Positions 13,362 to 22,470 are shown, counted from the stretch's first letter. The stretch is DNA of 42,748 nt from an uncultured Eubacteriales bacterium (GCA_900540545.1 UQGJ01000018.1:1-42748), one strand, 5' to 3'. Made by a program: numbers and translations. Notes: generated from the letters alone by a model not told the origin.

Positions 13362-14516
13362 TTGAAGAATTTTAAGAAACTCTCTGCTCTTGTTCTGGCC
13401 GGCGCCCTGGTGTTCTCGCTGGCCGCCTGCAGCAACGGCACTCAGGCGGAGACCAAGGCCCCCGAGACCGCCCCCGTTGACACCAAGCCGGTGGAGACTC
13501 AGACTCCCCCCGCCGCCGAGGGCGCGGAAATCTACATGATCACCGACAAGGGCGACATCAACGACAAGTCCTTCAACCAGGGCACCTGGGAGGGCATCCA
13601 GGCCTGGTGCGCCGCCAACGGCAAGGAGTGCCAGTACCTCAAGCCCGCCGACGCCACCACCGACGACTACGTGGCCTCCATCGAGCAGGCCGTCCAGGGC
13701 GGCGCCAAGGTCGTGGTGACCCCCGGCTTCCTGTTCGAGGAGCCCATCTACATGGTCCAGGACCAGTATCCCGACGTGACCTTCATCCTCATCGACGGCA
13801 ACCCCCACAACGCCGACTACTCCGACTATAAGACCGCCGACAACACCGTGGGCATCCTCTTCTCCGAGGAGCAGGTGGGCTATCTGGCCGGTTACGCCGC
13901 CGTCAAGGACGGCAACACCGAGCTGGGCTTCCTGGGCGGCCAGGCCGTCCCCGCCGTGGTCCGCTACGGCTACGGCTTCGTGCAGGGCGCCGACGCCGCC
14001 GCTGCCGAGCTGGGCGTCAAGGTCAACATGAAGTACTTCTACACCGGCGGCTTCGCCGCCACCCCCGAGGCCCAGGCCATGGCTGCCGGCTGGTATAACG
14101 GCGGCACCCAGGTCATCTTCGCCTGCGGCGGCAGCGTGGGCAACTCCGCCATGGCCGCTGCCGAGGCCAACAACGGCAAGGTCATCGGCGTGGACGTGGA
14201 CCAGTCCGGCGAGTCCGCCACCGTCATCTCCTCCGCCATGAAGGGTCTGGCCTCCGCCGTCGAGCAGATGCTGGACGCCTACTATGCCGGCACCTTCCCC
14301 GGGGGTCAGAACCTGACCCTGGGCGCTGCTGAGGACGCCGTGGGCCTGCCCATGGACACCTCCAAGTGGGAGAACTTCTCTCAGGCTGACTACGATGCCC
14401 TGTTTGCCAAGCTGGCCGACGGCTCCATCACCCTGAAGAAGGATTCCGACGCTCCCAGCACCAACCCCGTTGACCTGGCTCCCGCCAACGTGAACGTGGA
14501 GTTTGTGACCCAGTAA
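13362..14516 (+). CDS. BMP family nucleoside-binding lipoprotein of ABC transporter
   Basis: The product is 384 residues. The signal peptide ends in a lipobox (SLAACSNG, Cys23), so the protein is anchored to the outer face of the membrane. The mature part matches the BMP/PnrA-like family of purine-nucleoside receptors: YMITDKGDINDKSFNQGTWE near residue 65, and IFACGGSVGNSAMAAA plus VIGVDVDQSG near 250-275. It would capture nucleosides for the ABC importer encoded downstream. The start is a TTG at 13362 after GAAAGGAAGG; no ATG fits better. A terminator separates it from the ATPase gene, which likely keeps the receptor more abundant than the membrane parts. Confidence 0.93.
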   Translation: MKNFKKLSALVLAGALVFSLAACSNGTQAETKAPETAPVDTKPVETQTPPAAEGAEIYMITDKGDINDKSFNQGTWEGIQAWCAANGKECQYLKPADATTDDYVASIEQAVQGGAKVVVTPGFLFEEPIYMVQDQYPDVTFILIDGNPHNADYSDYKTADNTVGILFSEEQVGYLAGYAAVKDGNTELGFLGGQAVPAVVRYGYGFVQGADAAAAELGVKVNMKYFYTGGFAATPEAQAMAAGWYNGGTQVIFACGGSVGNSAMAAAEANNGKVIGVDVDQSGESATVISSAMKGLASAVEQMLDAYYAGTFPGGQNLTLGAAEDAVGLPMDTSKWENFSQADYDALFAKLADGSITLKKDSDAPSTNPVDLAPANVNVEFVTQ

Positions 14517-14536
14517 GCGCGGAAACAGAACCTGAT

Positions 14537-14572
14537 AAAAAAGAGGGACGCCTGCGGGCGTCCCTCTTTTTT
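14537..14572 (+). terminator. Intrinsic terminator after the BMP gene
   Basis: A 16-bp stem (AAAAAAGAGGGACGCC, loop TGCG, complement ending in TTTTTT) lies 20 bp after the stop codon and before a separate promoter for the transporter genes. Confidence 0.92.
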
Positions 14573-14625
14573 GGTCAAATAAGCCAAAGGACCAGAAAAA
14601 TTAGCGGGGATTTATGGAGTATTCC

Positions 14626-14654
14626 TTGCAACAGAACGAGAAACAGGTTATAAT
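14626..14654 (+). promoter_or_regulatory. Promoter of the ABC transporter operon
   Basis: TTGCAA (14626-14631) and TATAAT (14649-14654) are spaced 17 bp, 57 bp upstream of the ATPase start codon. Confidence 0.75.
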
Positions 14655-14711
14655 TATTCCAATGTCCGACCAGAAAACAGGACTGAAATCGGAGAAGGGA
14701 AGTGGTGGCGG

Positions 14712-16244
14712 ATGAGTGATTATGTGATCGAGATGTGCAATATCACCAAGGAGTTCCCGGGTATCATTGCCAACGACAATATCACCCTCCAGCTGAAAAA
14801 GGGCGAGATCCACGCGCTCCTCGGGGAGAACGGCGCGGGCAAGTCCACACTGATGAGCGTCCTCTTTGGGCTCTACCAGCCGGAAAAAGGCGTCATTAAA
14901 AAGAACGGTCAGGAAGTCAAGATCAAGGATCCCAACGACGCCAACGCCCTGGGCATCGGCATGGTCCATCAGCACTTCAAGCTGGTCCATAACTTTACCG
15001 TCCTCCAGAATATCATCATGGGCGTGGAGACCACCAAGGCGGGCTTCCTCAAGATGGACGCCGCCAGGGAGAAGGTGGTCCGCCTGTCCGAGCAGTACGG
15101 CCTGAAGGTGGACCCCGACGCCCTCATCGAGAACATCACCGTGGGTATGCAGCAGCGGGTGGAGATCTTGAAGATGCTCTACCGCGACAACGAGATCTTG
15201 ATTTTCGACGAGCCCACCGCCGTCCTCACCCCCCAGGAGATCGAGGAACTGATGAAAATCATGAAGGGGCTGGCCGCCGAGGGCAAGAGCATCCTCTTCA
15301 TCACCCACAAGCTCAACGAGATCAAGGAGGCCGCCGACCGCTGCACGGTCCTGCGCAAGGGCAAGTACATCGGCACCGTGGACGTGGCCGATGTGACCAA
15401 GGAGCAGATGAGCGAGATGATGGTGGGGCGCAAGGTGGACCTGAATGTGGAGAAGGGCCCCGCCCACCCCACCGAGACGGCCTTCGAGGTGGAGGGCCTG
15501 ACGGTGGTGAACAAGGAACACGGCAAAAAGGTGGTCAACGACGTGACCTTCCAGGTCCGCAAGGGCGAGATCGTCTGCATCGCGGGCATCGACGGCAACG
15601 GGCAGAGCGAGCTGGTCCAGGCCATCACCGGCCTCATCAAGGCCGACCAGGGCAAGGTGGTGCTGGGGGGCGAGGACGTGACCCGGGCCTCCATCCGCCA
15701 CAAGAACACCCACGGCATGGGCCACATCCCCGAGGACCGGCACAAGCACGGGCTGGTGCTGGACTACCCCCTGGCCTACAACCTGGTGCTCCAGAGCTAC
15801 TTTGAGCCCAAGTTCTGCGGCGGCGGCTTCCTCAAGTACAATGAAATCTACCAGTACGCCGACGGGCTGATTGAAAAATACGACATCCGCTCCGGACAGG
15901 GAGCGGCCACCATCGCCCGAAGCATGTCCGGCGGCAACCAGCAGAAGGCCATCGTGGCCCGGGAGATCGACCGGGACCCGGACCTGCTCATCGCCGTCCA
16001 GCCCACCCGCGGCCTGGACGTGGGCGCCATCGAGTACATCCACCGCCAGCTGGTGGCCGAACGGGACAACGGCAAGGCCATCCTGCTGGTCTCCCTGGAG
16101 TTGGACGAGGTGATGAACCTGTCCGACCGCATCCTGGTCATCTACGAGGGCGAGATCGTGGCCGAGCTGGACCCCAAGGAGATCACCGTCCAGGAGCTGG
16201 GCCTCTATATGGCTGGCTCCAAGCGGAAAAAGGAGGCGGTGTAA
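14712..16244 (+). CDS. Nucleoside ABC transporter ATP-binding protein (tandem NBD)
   Basis: The product is 510 residues with two nucleotide-binding domains in one chain, the arrangement of RbsA/NupA/YufO importers. The first domain has a canonical Walker A (GENGAGKST, 38-46), VHQHFKLV Q-loop, an altered signature (ITVGMQQRVEILK) and Walker B LIFDEPTAVL. The second has a degenerate Walker A (GIDGNGQSEL), a good signature (MSGGNQQKAIVAREI) and an altered Walker B (LLIAVQPTRGLD, with Val-Gln where Asp-Glu is usual). Such asymmetry is common in the family. It is cytoplasmic and pairs with the two permeases that follow without gaps. The start follows GAGAAGGGAAGTGG. Confidence 0.94.
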   Translation: MSDYVIEMCNITKEFPGIIANDNITLQLKKGEIHALLGENGAGKSTLMSVLFGLYQPEKGVIKKNGQEVKIKDPNDANALGIGMVHQHFKLVHNFTVLQNIIMGVETTKAGFLKMDAAREKVVRLSEQYGLKVDPDALIENITVGMQQRVEILKMLYRDNEILIFDEPTAVLTPQEIEELMKIMKGLAAEGKSILFITHKLNEIKEAADRCTVLRKGKYIGTVDVADVTKEQMSEMMVGRKVDLNVEKGPAHPTETAFEVEGLTVVNKEHGKKVVNDVTFQVRKGEIVCIAGIDGNGQSELVQAITGLIKADQGKVVLGGEDVTRASIRHKNTHGMGHIPEDRHKHGLVLDYPLAYNLVLQSYFEPKFCGGGFLKYNEIYQYADGLIEKYDIRSGQGAATIARSMSGGNQQKAIVAREIDRDPDLLIAVQPTRGLDVGAIEYIHRQLVAERDNGKAILLVSLELDEVMNLSDRILVIYEGEIVAELDPKEITVQELGLYMAGSKRKKEAV

Positions 16245-17417
16245 GTGAAGCAGCGCAGAAATCTGGTGGAGTCCCAGGGCTTCCGCAACGCGCTCTCCTC
16301 CATCATCGCCATCGTCATCGGCATGCTGGTGGGCCTTGCCATCCTGCTGGTCTCCAACCCCGGCAGGGCGCTGGAGGGCTTCGTTGCCATCGCCGTGGGC
16401 GGCGTGTCCAACATGAAGAACATGGGACAGGTCCTCTACTACGCCACCCCCCTCATCATGACCGGCCTTTCGGTGGGCTTTGCCAAAAAGACGGGCCTCT
16501 TTAATATCGGCGCGTCGGGCCAGTTCATCGTGGGCGCTTACGCGGCGGTGTTCGTGGGCGTGAAGTTCACCTTCCTGCCCCCGTGGCTCCACTGCCTGAC
16601 GGCTTTGGTGGCCGCCTTCCTGGCCGGGGCCCTGTGGGGTGTGCTGCCCGGCCTGCTGAAGGCCTACTGCAACGTCAACGAGGTCATCACCTGCATCATG
16701 ATGAACTACATCGGCATGAGCACGGTAAACCTGCTCATCCGCCGCACCATCTTCGACGCGGCCAAGAACGAGAGCCTCCGGCCCGCCGCCTCGGCGGTGC
16801 TGCCCAAGATGGGCCTGGACAAGATTTTCGTGGACGGGGCCACCCCCTCCAGCGTCAACTCCGGCATCTTCATCGCCATCATCATGGGCATCCTGGTGTG
16901 GGTGGTGCTGGAAAAGACCAAGTTCGGCTTCGAGCTGAAGGCCTGCGGCTATAACCGGGATGCGGCCAAGTACGCCGGCATCAACGAAAAGCGGAGCATC
17001 ATGATGGCTATGATCATCGCCGGGGCCCTGGCGGGCCTGGGCGGCGCGCTGCTCTACCTCTCCGGCGCGGGCACCGGCATCAAGGTCATCGACGAGCTTG
17101 CCACCCAGGGCTTCAACGGCATCCCCGTGGCCCTGCTGGGAATGTGCAACCCCATCGCCATCATCTTTACGGGCATCTTCATGGCCTACCTCACCATCGG
17201 CGGCCTGGCCATGCAGATGTACGGCTTCGTGCCCCAGATCGTGGACATCATCTCCTCGGTCATCATCTATTTCGCGGCCTTTGCCCTGTTCTTCAGCATG
17301 GTGCTGAAAAAGCTGTTCCACGGCAAGGAAAAGAACGCCAACGACGACAGCCCCCCGCCGCCGCCCACGCCTATGGGGCCCGCGGTGGAGCCTGCGAAGG
17401 GAGGTGACGGGCAGTGA
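16245..17417 (+). CDS. Nucleoside ABC transporter permease 1
   Basis: The product is 390 residues of the RbsC/BPD_transp_2 permease family, with about 8-10 membrane segments and a conserved GLSVGFAKKTGLFNIGASGQF near residue 80. The mid-protein ACGYNRDAAKYAGI and GALAGLGGALLYL blocks are also family hallmarks. The C-terminal 30 residues are a Pro/charged cytoplasmic tail (PPPPPTPMGPAV). The start is GTG, directly after the ATPase stop codon, with an AAGGAGG site inside the ATPase gene. It overlaps the next permease by 4 bp. Together they form the membrane channel of the importer. Confidence 0.93.
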   Translation: MKQRRNLVESQGFRNALSSIIAIVIGMLVGLAILLVSNPGRALEGFVAIAVGGVSNMKNMGQVLYYATPLIMTGLSVGFAKKTGLFNIGASGQFIVGAYAAVFVGVKFTFLPPWLHCLTALVAAFLAGALWGVLPGLLKAYCNVNEVITCIMMNYIGMSTVNLLIRRTIFDAAKNESLRPAASAVLPKMGLDKIFVDGATPSSVNSGIFIAIIMGILVWVVLEKTKFGFELKACGYNRDAAKYAGINEKRSIMMAMIIAGALAGLGGALLYLSGAGTGIKVIDELATQGFNGIPVALLGMCNPIAIIFTGIFMAYLTIGGLAMQMYGFVPQIVDIISSVIIYFAAFALFFSMVLKKLFHGKEKNANDDSPPPPPTPMGPAVEPAKGGDGQ

Positions 17418-18376
17418 GCGGATTTGATTTGATCGTCTTTTTGGTCCAGCAGATGATGTATTTCTCCATCCCCCTGCTGGTGGTGGCCCTGGGCGGCCTG
17501 TTCGCCGAGCGCTCCGGCGTGGTAAACATCGCCCTGGACGGCACTATGATCATCGGCGCGTTCAGCAGTATCCTGTTCATCCACTATTTCCAGGATAAGC
17601 TGCCCGGGCAGCCCATTCTGCTGATCGCCATCGTCATCGCCGCCGTCTCCGGCATGGTCATCAGCCTGGTCCACGCTTACGCCTCCATCAACATGAAGGC
17701 GGACCAGACGATTTCCGGCACGGCCATCAACCTCTTTGCCCCCGCCTTCGCCATCTTCGTGGCCCGTATGCTCCAGCAGGTGCAGCAGGTCAACTTCATC
17801 AACCAGTTCCGCATCGAAAAGGTGCCCCTGCTGGGGGACATCCCCGGCATCGGCCCCCTGCTGTTCCAGAATACCTACATCACAACCTATCTGGGCTTCG
17901 CCATCCTGGCCGTGTCGGCGGTGGTGCTGTATAAGACCAAGTTTGGTCTGCGGCTGCGGGCCTGCGGCGAGCACCCCCAGGCGGCGGACAGTGTGGGCGT
18001 GAACGTCTACAAGATGCGCTACGCCGGCGTCCTGATTTCCGGCGCCCTGGCCGGTGTGGGCGGACTGATTTTCGTCATTCCCACCTCCACCAACTTCAAC
18101 GCCACCGTCTCCGGCTACGGCTTCCTGGCCCTGGCCGTGCTGATTTTCGGCCAGTGGAAGCCGGCCCGCATCCTCTTTGCGGCCCTGTTCTTCGGCTTTA
18201 TGAAGACCATCGCCGCCACCTATTCCAGCGTGCCCTTCCTGCTGAGCCTGAACATCCCCAGCGACATCTACAAGATGGTCCCCTATATCGCCACCCTGGT
18301 GGTCCTGGCCTTTACCTCCAAGAACTCCCAGGCCCCCCGGGCAGAGGGTATCCCCTACGACAAGGGCCAGCGGTAA
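17414..18376 (+). CDS. Nucleoside ABC transporter permease 2
   Basis: The product is 320 residues, the second permease of the importer and of the same family as its upstream neighbour. It contains LGGLFAERSGVVNIALDGTM near residue 25 and the RACGEHPQAADSVGVNVYKM plus SGALAGVGG blocks near 190-215, all typical of this family. It has about 8 membrane segments. Start is GTG in a GTGA overlap with permease 1, preceded by GGGAGGTGA. It is the last gene of the importer operon. The next 238 bp hold the second copy of the hairpin element, which may act as the operon's 3' end. Confidence 0.93.
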   Translation: MSGFDLIVFLVQQMMYFSIPLLVVALGGLFAERSGVVNIALDGTMIIGAFSSILFIHYFQDKLPGQPILLIAIVIAAVSGMVISLVHAYASINMKADQTISGTAINLFAPAFAIFVARMLQQVQQVNFINQFRIEKVPLLGDIPGIGPLLFQNTYITTYLGFAILAVSAVVLYKTKFGLRLRACGEHPQAADSVGVNVYKMRYAGVLISGALAGVGGLIFVIPTSTNFNATVSGYGFLALAVLIFGQWKPARILFAALFFGFMKTIAATYSSVPFLLSLNIPSDIYKMVPYIATLVVLAFTSKNSQAPRAEGIPYDKGQR

Positions 18377-18398
18377 GAAAACCAATTGCTATCCCCTG

Positions 18399-18597
18399 TG
18401 GGGCGGCTTTGCAAGCCGCCCCACCAGCTTGTCGAAAAAGTGGCGGAAGGCCGATTCGGGGCGGGGGAGCGCGAGGGGGCGGCAGCCCGCCTCGTATGGG
18501 ATCGAATGCCCCGCGATGTCTGCCTTCGCAGACATCGCGGCGAGCGAAGCGAGGACTTTCCCGGCGGCGTACCGCCGGGAAAGTAACGGCATTTTTA
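18399..18597 (+). repeat. Multi-hairpin intergenic element, copy B
   Basis: This element has the same architecture as copy A (6629-6882): hairpin 1 TGGGGCGGCTT/AAGCCGCCCCA (18399-18423); a conserved core including GGGGGCGGCAGCCCGCCTCG and GGGATCGAATGCCCC; a variable hairpin 2 (18511-18540, 13-bp arms, loop CTTC); and hairpin 3 CTTTCCCGGCGG/CCGCCGGGAAAG ending near 18583, followed by a GGCATTTTT stretch. Hairpins 1 and 2 differ in sequence from copy A yet pair fully. It lies between the transporter operon and the SLH-CAP gene and might act as a terminator or leader. Confidence 0.8.
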
Positions 18598-18614
18598 GAG
18601 AAGGAGAGACCCGT

Positions 18615-20171
18615 ATGCGTTTCACATTGCCCCGGCGGGGGGCGGCCGTCCTGCTGTCCCTGTGCCTCTGCCTGGGGGCGCTGCCCGCCCGTGCGGCGTC
18701 CGCCCCCAGCGACTGGGCCAAGTCCGAGGTGGAGCAGGCCGCCGCCCTGGACCTGACCCGCTTCTATGACGGCACCAACTATCAGGGCCCCATCACCCGG
18801 CAGGAGTTCGCCGAGTTGGCGGTGCGGCTCTATCTGCGGGCCAACAACCAGGACCTCGTTTACTCCACCGACCAGCCCTTCACCGATGTGTACGGCGACG
18901 TCTACGTGGCCCAGGCGTACCAGCTTGGGCTGGTCCAGGGGGTCTCCGACACCCAGTTCGCCCCCGAAAAGACCATCACCCGGATGGAGATTTGCGTCCT
19001 GTACGACCGCCTACTGAACAAGCTGGGGGCCGACCTGCCCGCGCCCTATGAGGCAGAGGGCCAGGCCCTGGCCGCCGGGGCGGAGGGCGCCGTGCCCGAT
19101 TGGGCCACCACTGGAGTGGCATCGGTAGTGGGCGTGGGCGTGATGCAGGGCACCCAGAACGGCTACGCCCTGGACAGCACCACCAGCCGGGAGCAGGCCG
19201 CCCTTCTCTCCCTGCGCCTGTACGAGATGGTCCAGGAGGCCAGGGGCGGCGCGTTCACCGACGAGGAGCGGGCGCGCATCCAGGAGCTGAAGGCCCTGAA
19301 GGAGGAGCTGGGCACCCCCCATTTCGAGGGGGACCCCTATGTGGTCCAGCCTCAGACCGACGACATCACCGCCCTGGTCCCCGGCTCCCTCCAGGAGGGG
19401 TTCCTCCAGGACGGGCTGAATGCCATCAACTACGCCCGCATCCTGGCGGGCCTGCCCGGCGACGTGGTGCTGGACGCGGACAAGAACGCCGAGGCCCAGA
19501 AGGGGGCCCTTCTGCTGGCGGTGAGCACCTTTGACCACTACCCGCCCCAGCCCGCGGGGATGGACGACGCGCTATACAGCGCCGGCCGGAGCGCCACCAG
19601 TCACTCCAATATCGGCTGGGGCCGCAAGAGCCTGTTCGCCTTCAACCAGGGCTGCATGGACGACTCGGACAGCAACAATATCAGCCGGGTGGGCCACCGC
19701 CGCTGGCTGCTGGACCCGGACCTGAAGGTGGTGGGGATGGGCTGTGTGAACACCAGTACCACCACCATGGTCATGGACCGCAGCCGCACCCCGTCCCTGA
19801 CCCCGGAGCGGGTCTGCTGGCCGGGAGAGGGGCTTTTCCCCCTGGAGCTGATGAATGCCCGTCTGGCCTGGAGCTGTACCCCGGACCCGGAGAAGTACGT
19901 GCTGGAGGGCTCCACGGACCTCACCGTCACCGTCACCCGCCTGCGGGACGGGGCGGTGTTCCAGCTGGACCGGAGCATGAACCGGGATGCGGACAACGGC
20001 CCCTACCTGGTGGTGGACAGCACCGGCTACGGCGGCGGCCCGGCGGTGATTTTCCGCCCCGGCGTGGAGGGCTATCGCTACGGAGACGCGTTCCAGGTGG
20101 AGATCGACAACGTGCAGCTGAAAAGCGGCGGCACCGCCACCATCTCCTACACCGTGAAGTTCTTTGAGTGA
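18615..20171 (+). CDS. SLH-domain protein with C-terminal CAP (SCP-like) domain
   Basis: The product is 518 residues and secreted (signal peptide ending LPARAAS, about residue 29). Three SLH repeats follow (about 32-220; for example DLTRFYDGTNYQGPITRQEF, FAPEKTITRMEICVLYDRL and STTSREQAALLSLRLYEM), which would anchor it to cell-wall polymers. From about residue 260 there is a CAP/SCP-like domain: INYARILAGLP, a HSNIGWG segment and a RVGHRRWLL segment that resemble the conserved His/Glu region of the fold. The function of bacterial CAP proteins is unclear. A final beta-rich part of about 100 residues follows. The start follows AAGGAGAG, just after the hairpin element. A strong terminator follows. 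Confidence 0.85.
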   Translation: MRFTLPRRGAAVLLSLCLCLGALPARAASAPSDWAKSEVEQAAALDLTRFYDGTNYQGPITRQEFAELAVRLYLRANNQDLVYSTDQPFTDVYGDVYVAQAYQLGLVQGVSDTQFAPEKTITRMEICVLYDRLLNKLGADLPAPYEAEGQALAAGAEGAVPDWATTGVASVVGVGVMQGTQNGYALDSTTSREQAALLSLRLYEMVQEARGGAFTDEERARIQELKALKEELGTPHFEGDPYVVQPQTDDITALVPGSLQEGFLQDGLNAINYARILAGLPGDVVLDADKNAEAQKGALLLAVSTFDHYPPQPAGMDDALYSAGRSATSHSNIGWGRKSLFAFNQGCMDDSDSNNISRVGHRRWLLDPDLKVVGMGCVNTSTTTMVMDRSRTPSLTPERVCWPGEGLFPLELMNARLAWSCTPDPEKYVLEGSTDLTVTVTRLRDGAVFQLDRSMNRDADNGPYLVVDSTGYGGGPAVIFRPGVEGYRYGDAFQVEIDNVQLKSGGTATISYTVKFFE

Positions 20172-20238
20172 CCCTTACGGGAGCAGTATATCAGCCCGCG
20201 GGAGGGACCCGGTAGGACATTTGGCATAGTATCCGTAA

Positions 20239-20271
20239 AAAAGCGGCCCGCACACTGTGCGGGCCGCTTTT
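20239..20271. terminator. Bidirectional intrinsic terminator
   Basis: A 16-bp perfect stem (AAAAGCGGCCCGCACA and its complement, 1-base loop) with flanking A and T runs serves the SLH-CAP gene (+) and the convergent Crp-like gene (-). Confidence 0.93.
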
Positions 20272-20277
20272 CTATGC

Positions 20278-20946
20278 CTATTTTGGCGGTTCGTCCATGA
20301 GGGCGGCCATGGATTGGAAGGGGGCGGGCTGCAAAATGCGCCAGCCCCCCGCCGTCCGCTCCAGCCAGCCCCGGTCCAGAAAGGATTTCATCACCCGGGA
20401 GAGCTGGCGGTAGCTCACGCCCAGCAGCTCGGACAGCCGGGTCAGATTGCCCTGAAAGACGCCGTTCCGGGCGGCGTTGACCAGATAGGCCCCCAGCCGC
20501 TGCTCCACGGGGAAAAGGAGGTTGTTGGCGGCGTAGAGGGAGTCCTTCACCATCTCCCGGGACACCCGGCGCAGGGCGAAGCGGAGAAAGTCGCCGTCGT
20601 GGAGCAGGGCGGCGCGGTGCTCGGCGATGGGGATGCCGGCGCAGAGGACGGGCCCGCCGTCGGCCCGCAGGTCGGCGGTGGCGGCGGTGCTGCCCAGGGA
20701 GACCTCCACGTCGCCGCAGATCAGCTCGCCGGGGCTGCAATAGGTGATGATGTGGGTCCGCCCGTGGGGCGGAGTGAGGGAGACCGACACCCGCCCCTCC
20801 AGCAGCAGGAGCAGCAGGGGCACCGGCTCGCCGTACCGGCAGAGATAGGCCCCTTTGGCGTAGCGGCAGGCTCGCCAGGGGTAGCGGGGTAGCCAGAGCA
20901 TGGTCCCGTCCATGCCCAGCGTTTTGAATTGTTGTGCAAAGTCCAC
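20278..20946 (-). CDS. Crp/Fnr family transcriptional regulator
   Basis: The product is 222 residues. The N-terminal part is a cyclic-nucleotide-binding-type beta barrel (LLLEGRVSVSLTPPHGRTHI, then SPGELICGDVEVSLG). The C-terminal part is a winged helix with the recognition segment LSELLGVSYRQLSRVMKSFL. It lacks the cysteines of Fnr and a clear cAMP phosphate cassette, so its signal is unknown; it resembles YeiL-like regulators. I choose the GTG at 20946 (VDFAQQFKTLG) because AAAAGGGGGAC precedes it and a TATACT -10 element at about 20972-20977 would place the transcript start downstream of the ATG at 20985. It lies downstream of the MATE exporter on the same strand. Confidence 0.85.
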   Translation of the reverse strand: MDFAQQFKTLGMDGTMLWLPRYPWRACRYAKGAYLCRYGEPVPLLLLLLEGRVSVSLTPPHGRTHIITYCSPGELICGDVEVSLGSTAATADLRADGGPVLCAGIPIAEHRAALLHDGDFLRFALRRVSREMVKDSLYAANNLLFPVEQRLGAYLVNAARNGVFQGNLTRLSELLGVSYRQLSRVMKSFLDRGWLERTAGGWRILQPAPFQSMAALMDEPPK

Positions 20947-21012
20947 GGCGGCAGTCCCCCTTTTCCACCAGTATAGCAGAAACATCCGGCCCTGTGGGCC
21001 GGATGTTTCGTT

Positions 21013-22374
21013 TCAGATGACTTTTTTTGTTTTCCACCGCCCGCTGAGGAAGCGGGTGAGGAATACGGCGCCACGGGCGATCCAGTCGATGAACATGGCC
21101 ACCCACACGCCCAGCAGCCCCATGTCCAAGGCCAGAACAAAGACATAGCTCAGGCCCACCCGGAAGATCCACATGGTCAGCATGGACACGATCATGGTGA
21201 ACTTGGCGTCCCCCGAGGCCCGCAGGGCGTTGGGCAGGGAGAAGGCCATGGGCCAGAAAATGAAGGTGAACACGGCGCACCAGTGGAGGACCTCCTCGGC
21301 CATGACCGCCGCCTCCGGCGACAGGTTAAAGAAGGAGACCACTGGCCCGGCGGCGAAAAAGAGGGCCAGGCTCAGGCTGCCCATGGCGGCGTAGACGATG
21401 AGCATGAGGTTGCGGGTGTAGCGCACGGCCTGCTTGTGTTCCCCCGCGCCCATACACTGGCCCACCACGGTGATGAGGGACAGGGAGATGGCTTGGCCGG
21501 GCACGTTGACCATGCTTGCCACGCTGTTGGCGATGGCGTTGGCGGCGGTGGCCGCCTTGCCCAGGGGGGTGATGAGGCCCAGCACCAGCAGCTTACCGAT
21601 TTGGAACATGCCGTTTTCCGTCCCGTTGGGCACACCGATGCGCAGGATCTTCTTCACCAGCGGGCCGTTGAACTCCGGCGTCAGCAGGTCGCTGACGTGG
21701 ACGGGGTTGTGGGGCTGGCAGATAAGCCAGGTCATCAGCAAAGCCCCGGCCAGCCGGGAGAAGAGGGTGCCGAAACCGGCCCCCGCCACCCCGATTTTGG
21801 CCCCGAAGATGAGCACGGCGTTGAGGCCGATGTTGATGAGGTTCATCAAAAGGGAGGCGAACATGGACACCTTGCTGTTGCCCATGGACCGGAACAGGGC
21901 GGCCCCGGCGTTGTAGGCGGCCAGGAAGGGGTAGGAGATGGCGGTGAGGAGGAAATAGGTCATGGCGGCTTCCATGATGTCCGGGTCCAGGGCGCCGAAA
22001 ATCAGCCGGAGGATGGGGCCGCGGAACAGGAGGCACACCGCCGCCATGGCGGCAGCGAGCCCGGTGATGACGTATAAAAGCTGCTTGGCCGCGGCGCAGG
22101 CGTTGGGCTCGTCCCGGTTGCCCAGGTACTGGGCCGCCACCACCGCGCCGCCGGTGGCCAGGGCGGAAAAGACGTTGATGAGCAGGATGCTGATGTTGTC
22201 CACCAGAGAGACGCCGCTGACGGCGTGTTCCCCCACGCTGGTGACCATCATGGTGTCGGCCATGCCGATGGTCATGGCTAAAAGCTGCTCGATGACCAGG
22301 GGGACGATGAGCCGCACCAGCGCATCCCGGGAAAAAAGCGGCGCCCGCTCCAGCGTGGCCGTTGAGGTCTCCAT
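21013..22374 (-). CDS. MATE family efflux transporter
   Basis: The product is 453 residues with about twelve membrane segments, in the MATE (NorM/DinF-like) multidrug or metabolite exporter superfamily. Typical segments are LIVPLVIEQLLAMTIGMADT at residue 15-34, MVTSVGEHAVSGVSLVD, and the mirrored second half with GVPNGTENGMFQIGKLLVLG and the QCMGAGEHKQAVRYTRN loop. It would exchange cations for organic substrates across the membrane. The substrate is unknown. The start at 22374 (METSTATLER) follows AAAGGAGGCG; the open frame upstream lacks a site. It has its own promoter and is followed by a hairpin (about 20983-21005) before the Crp-like gene. Confidence 0.93.
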   Translation of the reverse strand: METSTATLERAPLFSRDALVRLIVPLVIEQLLAMTIGMADTMMVTSVGEHAVSGVSLVDNISILLINVFSALATGGAVVAAQYLGNRDEPNACAAAKQLLYVITGLAAAMAAVCLLFRGPILRLIFGALDPDIMEAAMTYFLLTAISYPFLAAYNAGAALFRSMGNSKVSMFASLLMNLINIGLNAVLIFGAKIGVAGAGFGTLFSRLAGALLMTWLICQPHNPVHVSDLLTPEFNGPLVKKILRIGVPNGTENGMFQIGKLLVLGLITPLGKAATAANAIANSVASMVNVPGQAISLSLITVVGQCMGAGEHKQAVRYTRNLMLIVYAAMGSLSLALFFAAGPVVSFFNLSPEAAVMAEEVLHWCAVFTFIFWPMAFSLPNALRASGDAKFTMIVSMLTMWIFRVGLSYVFVLALDMGLLGVWVAMFIDWIARGAVFLTRFLSGRWKTKKVI

Positions 22375-22411
22375 GGGAACGCCTCCTTTCTGACAGAGTT
22401 TGGGAAATACT

Positions 22412-22439
22412 ATTTTACTCTGTTTTGTCCGGAATGCAA
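22412..22439 (-). promoter_or_regulatory. Promoter of the MATE gene
   Basis: On the minus strand, TTGCAT (22434-22439) and TAAAAT (22412-22417) are spaced 16 bp, 38 bp upstream of the start codon. Confidence 0.6.
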
Positions 22440-22470
22440 CGAGCATTTTACACAAAAGTGCCTTCGGCGG

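Noticed and set aside
20947..20985. ATG at 20985 as start of the Crp-like gene
   Set aside because: It lies inside a hairpin after the MATE gene and upstream of a TATACT -10 element; the GTG at 20946 has a good ribosome binding site and lies downstream of that promoter.
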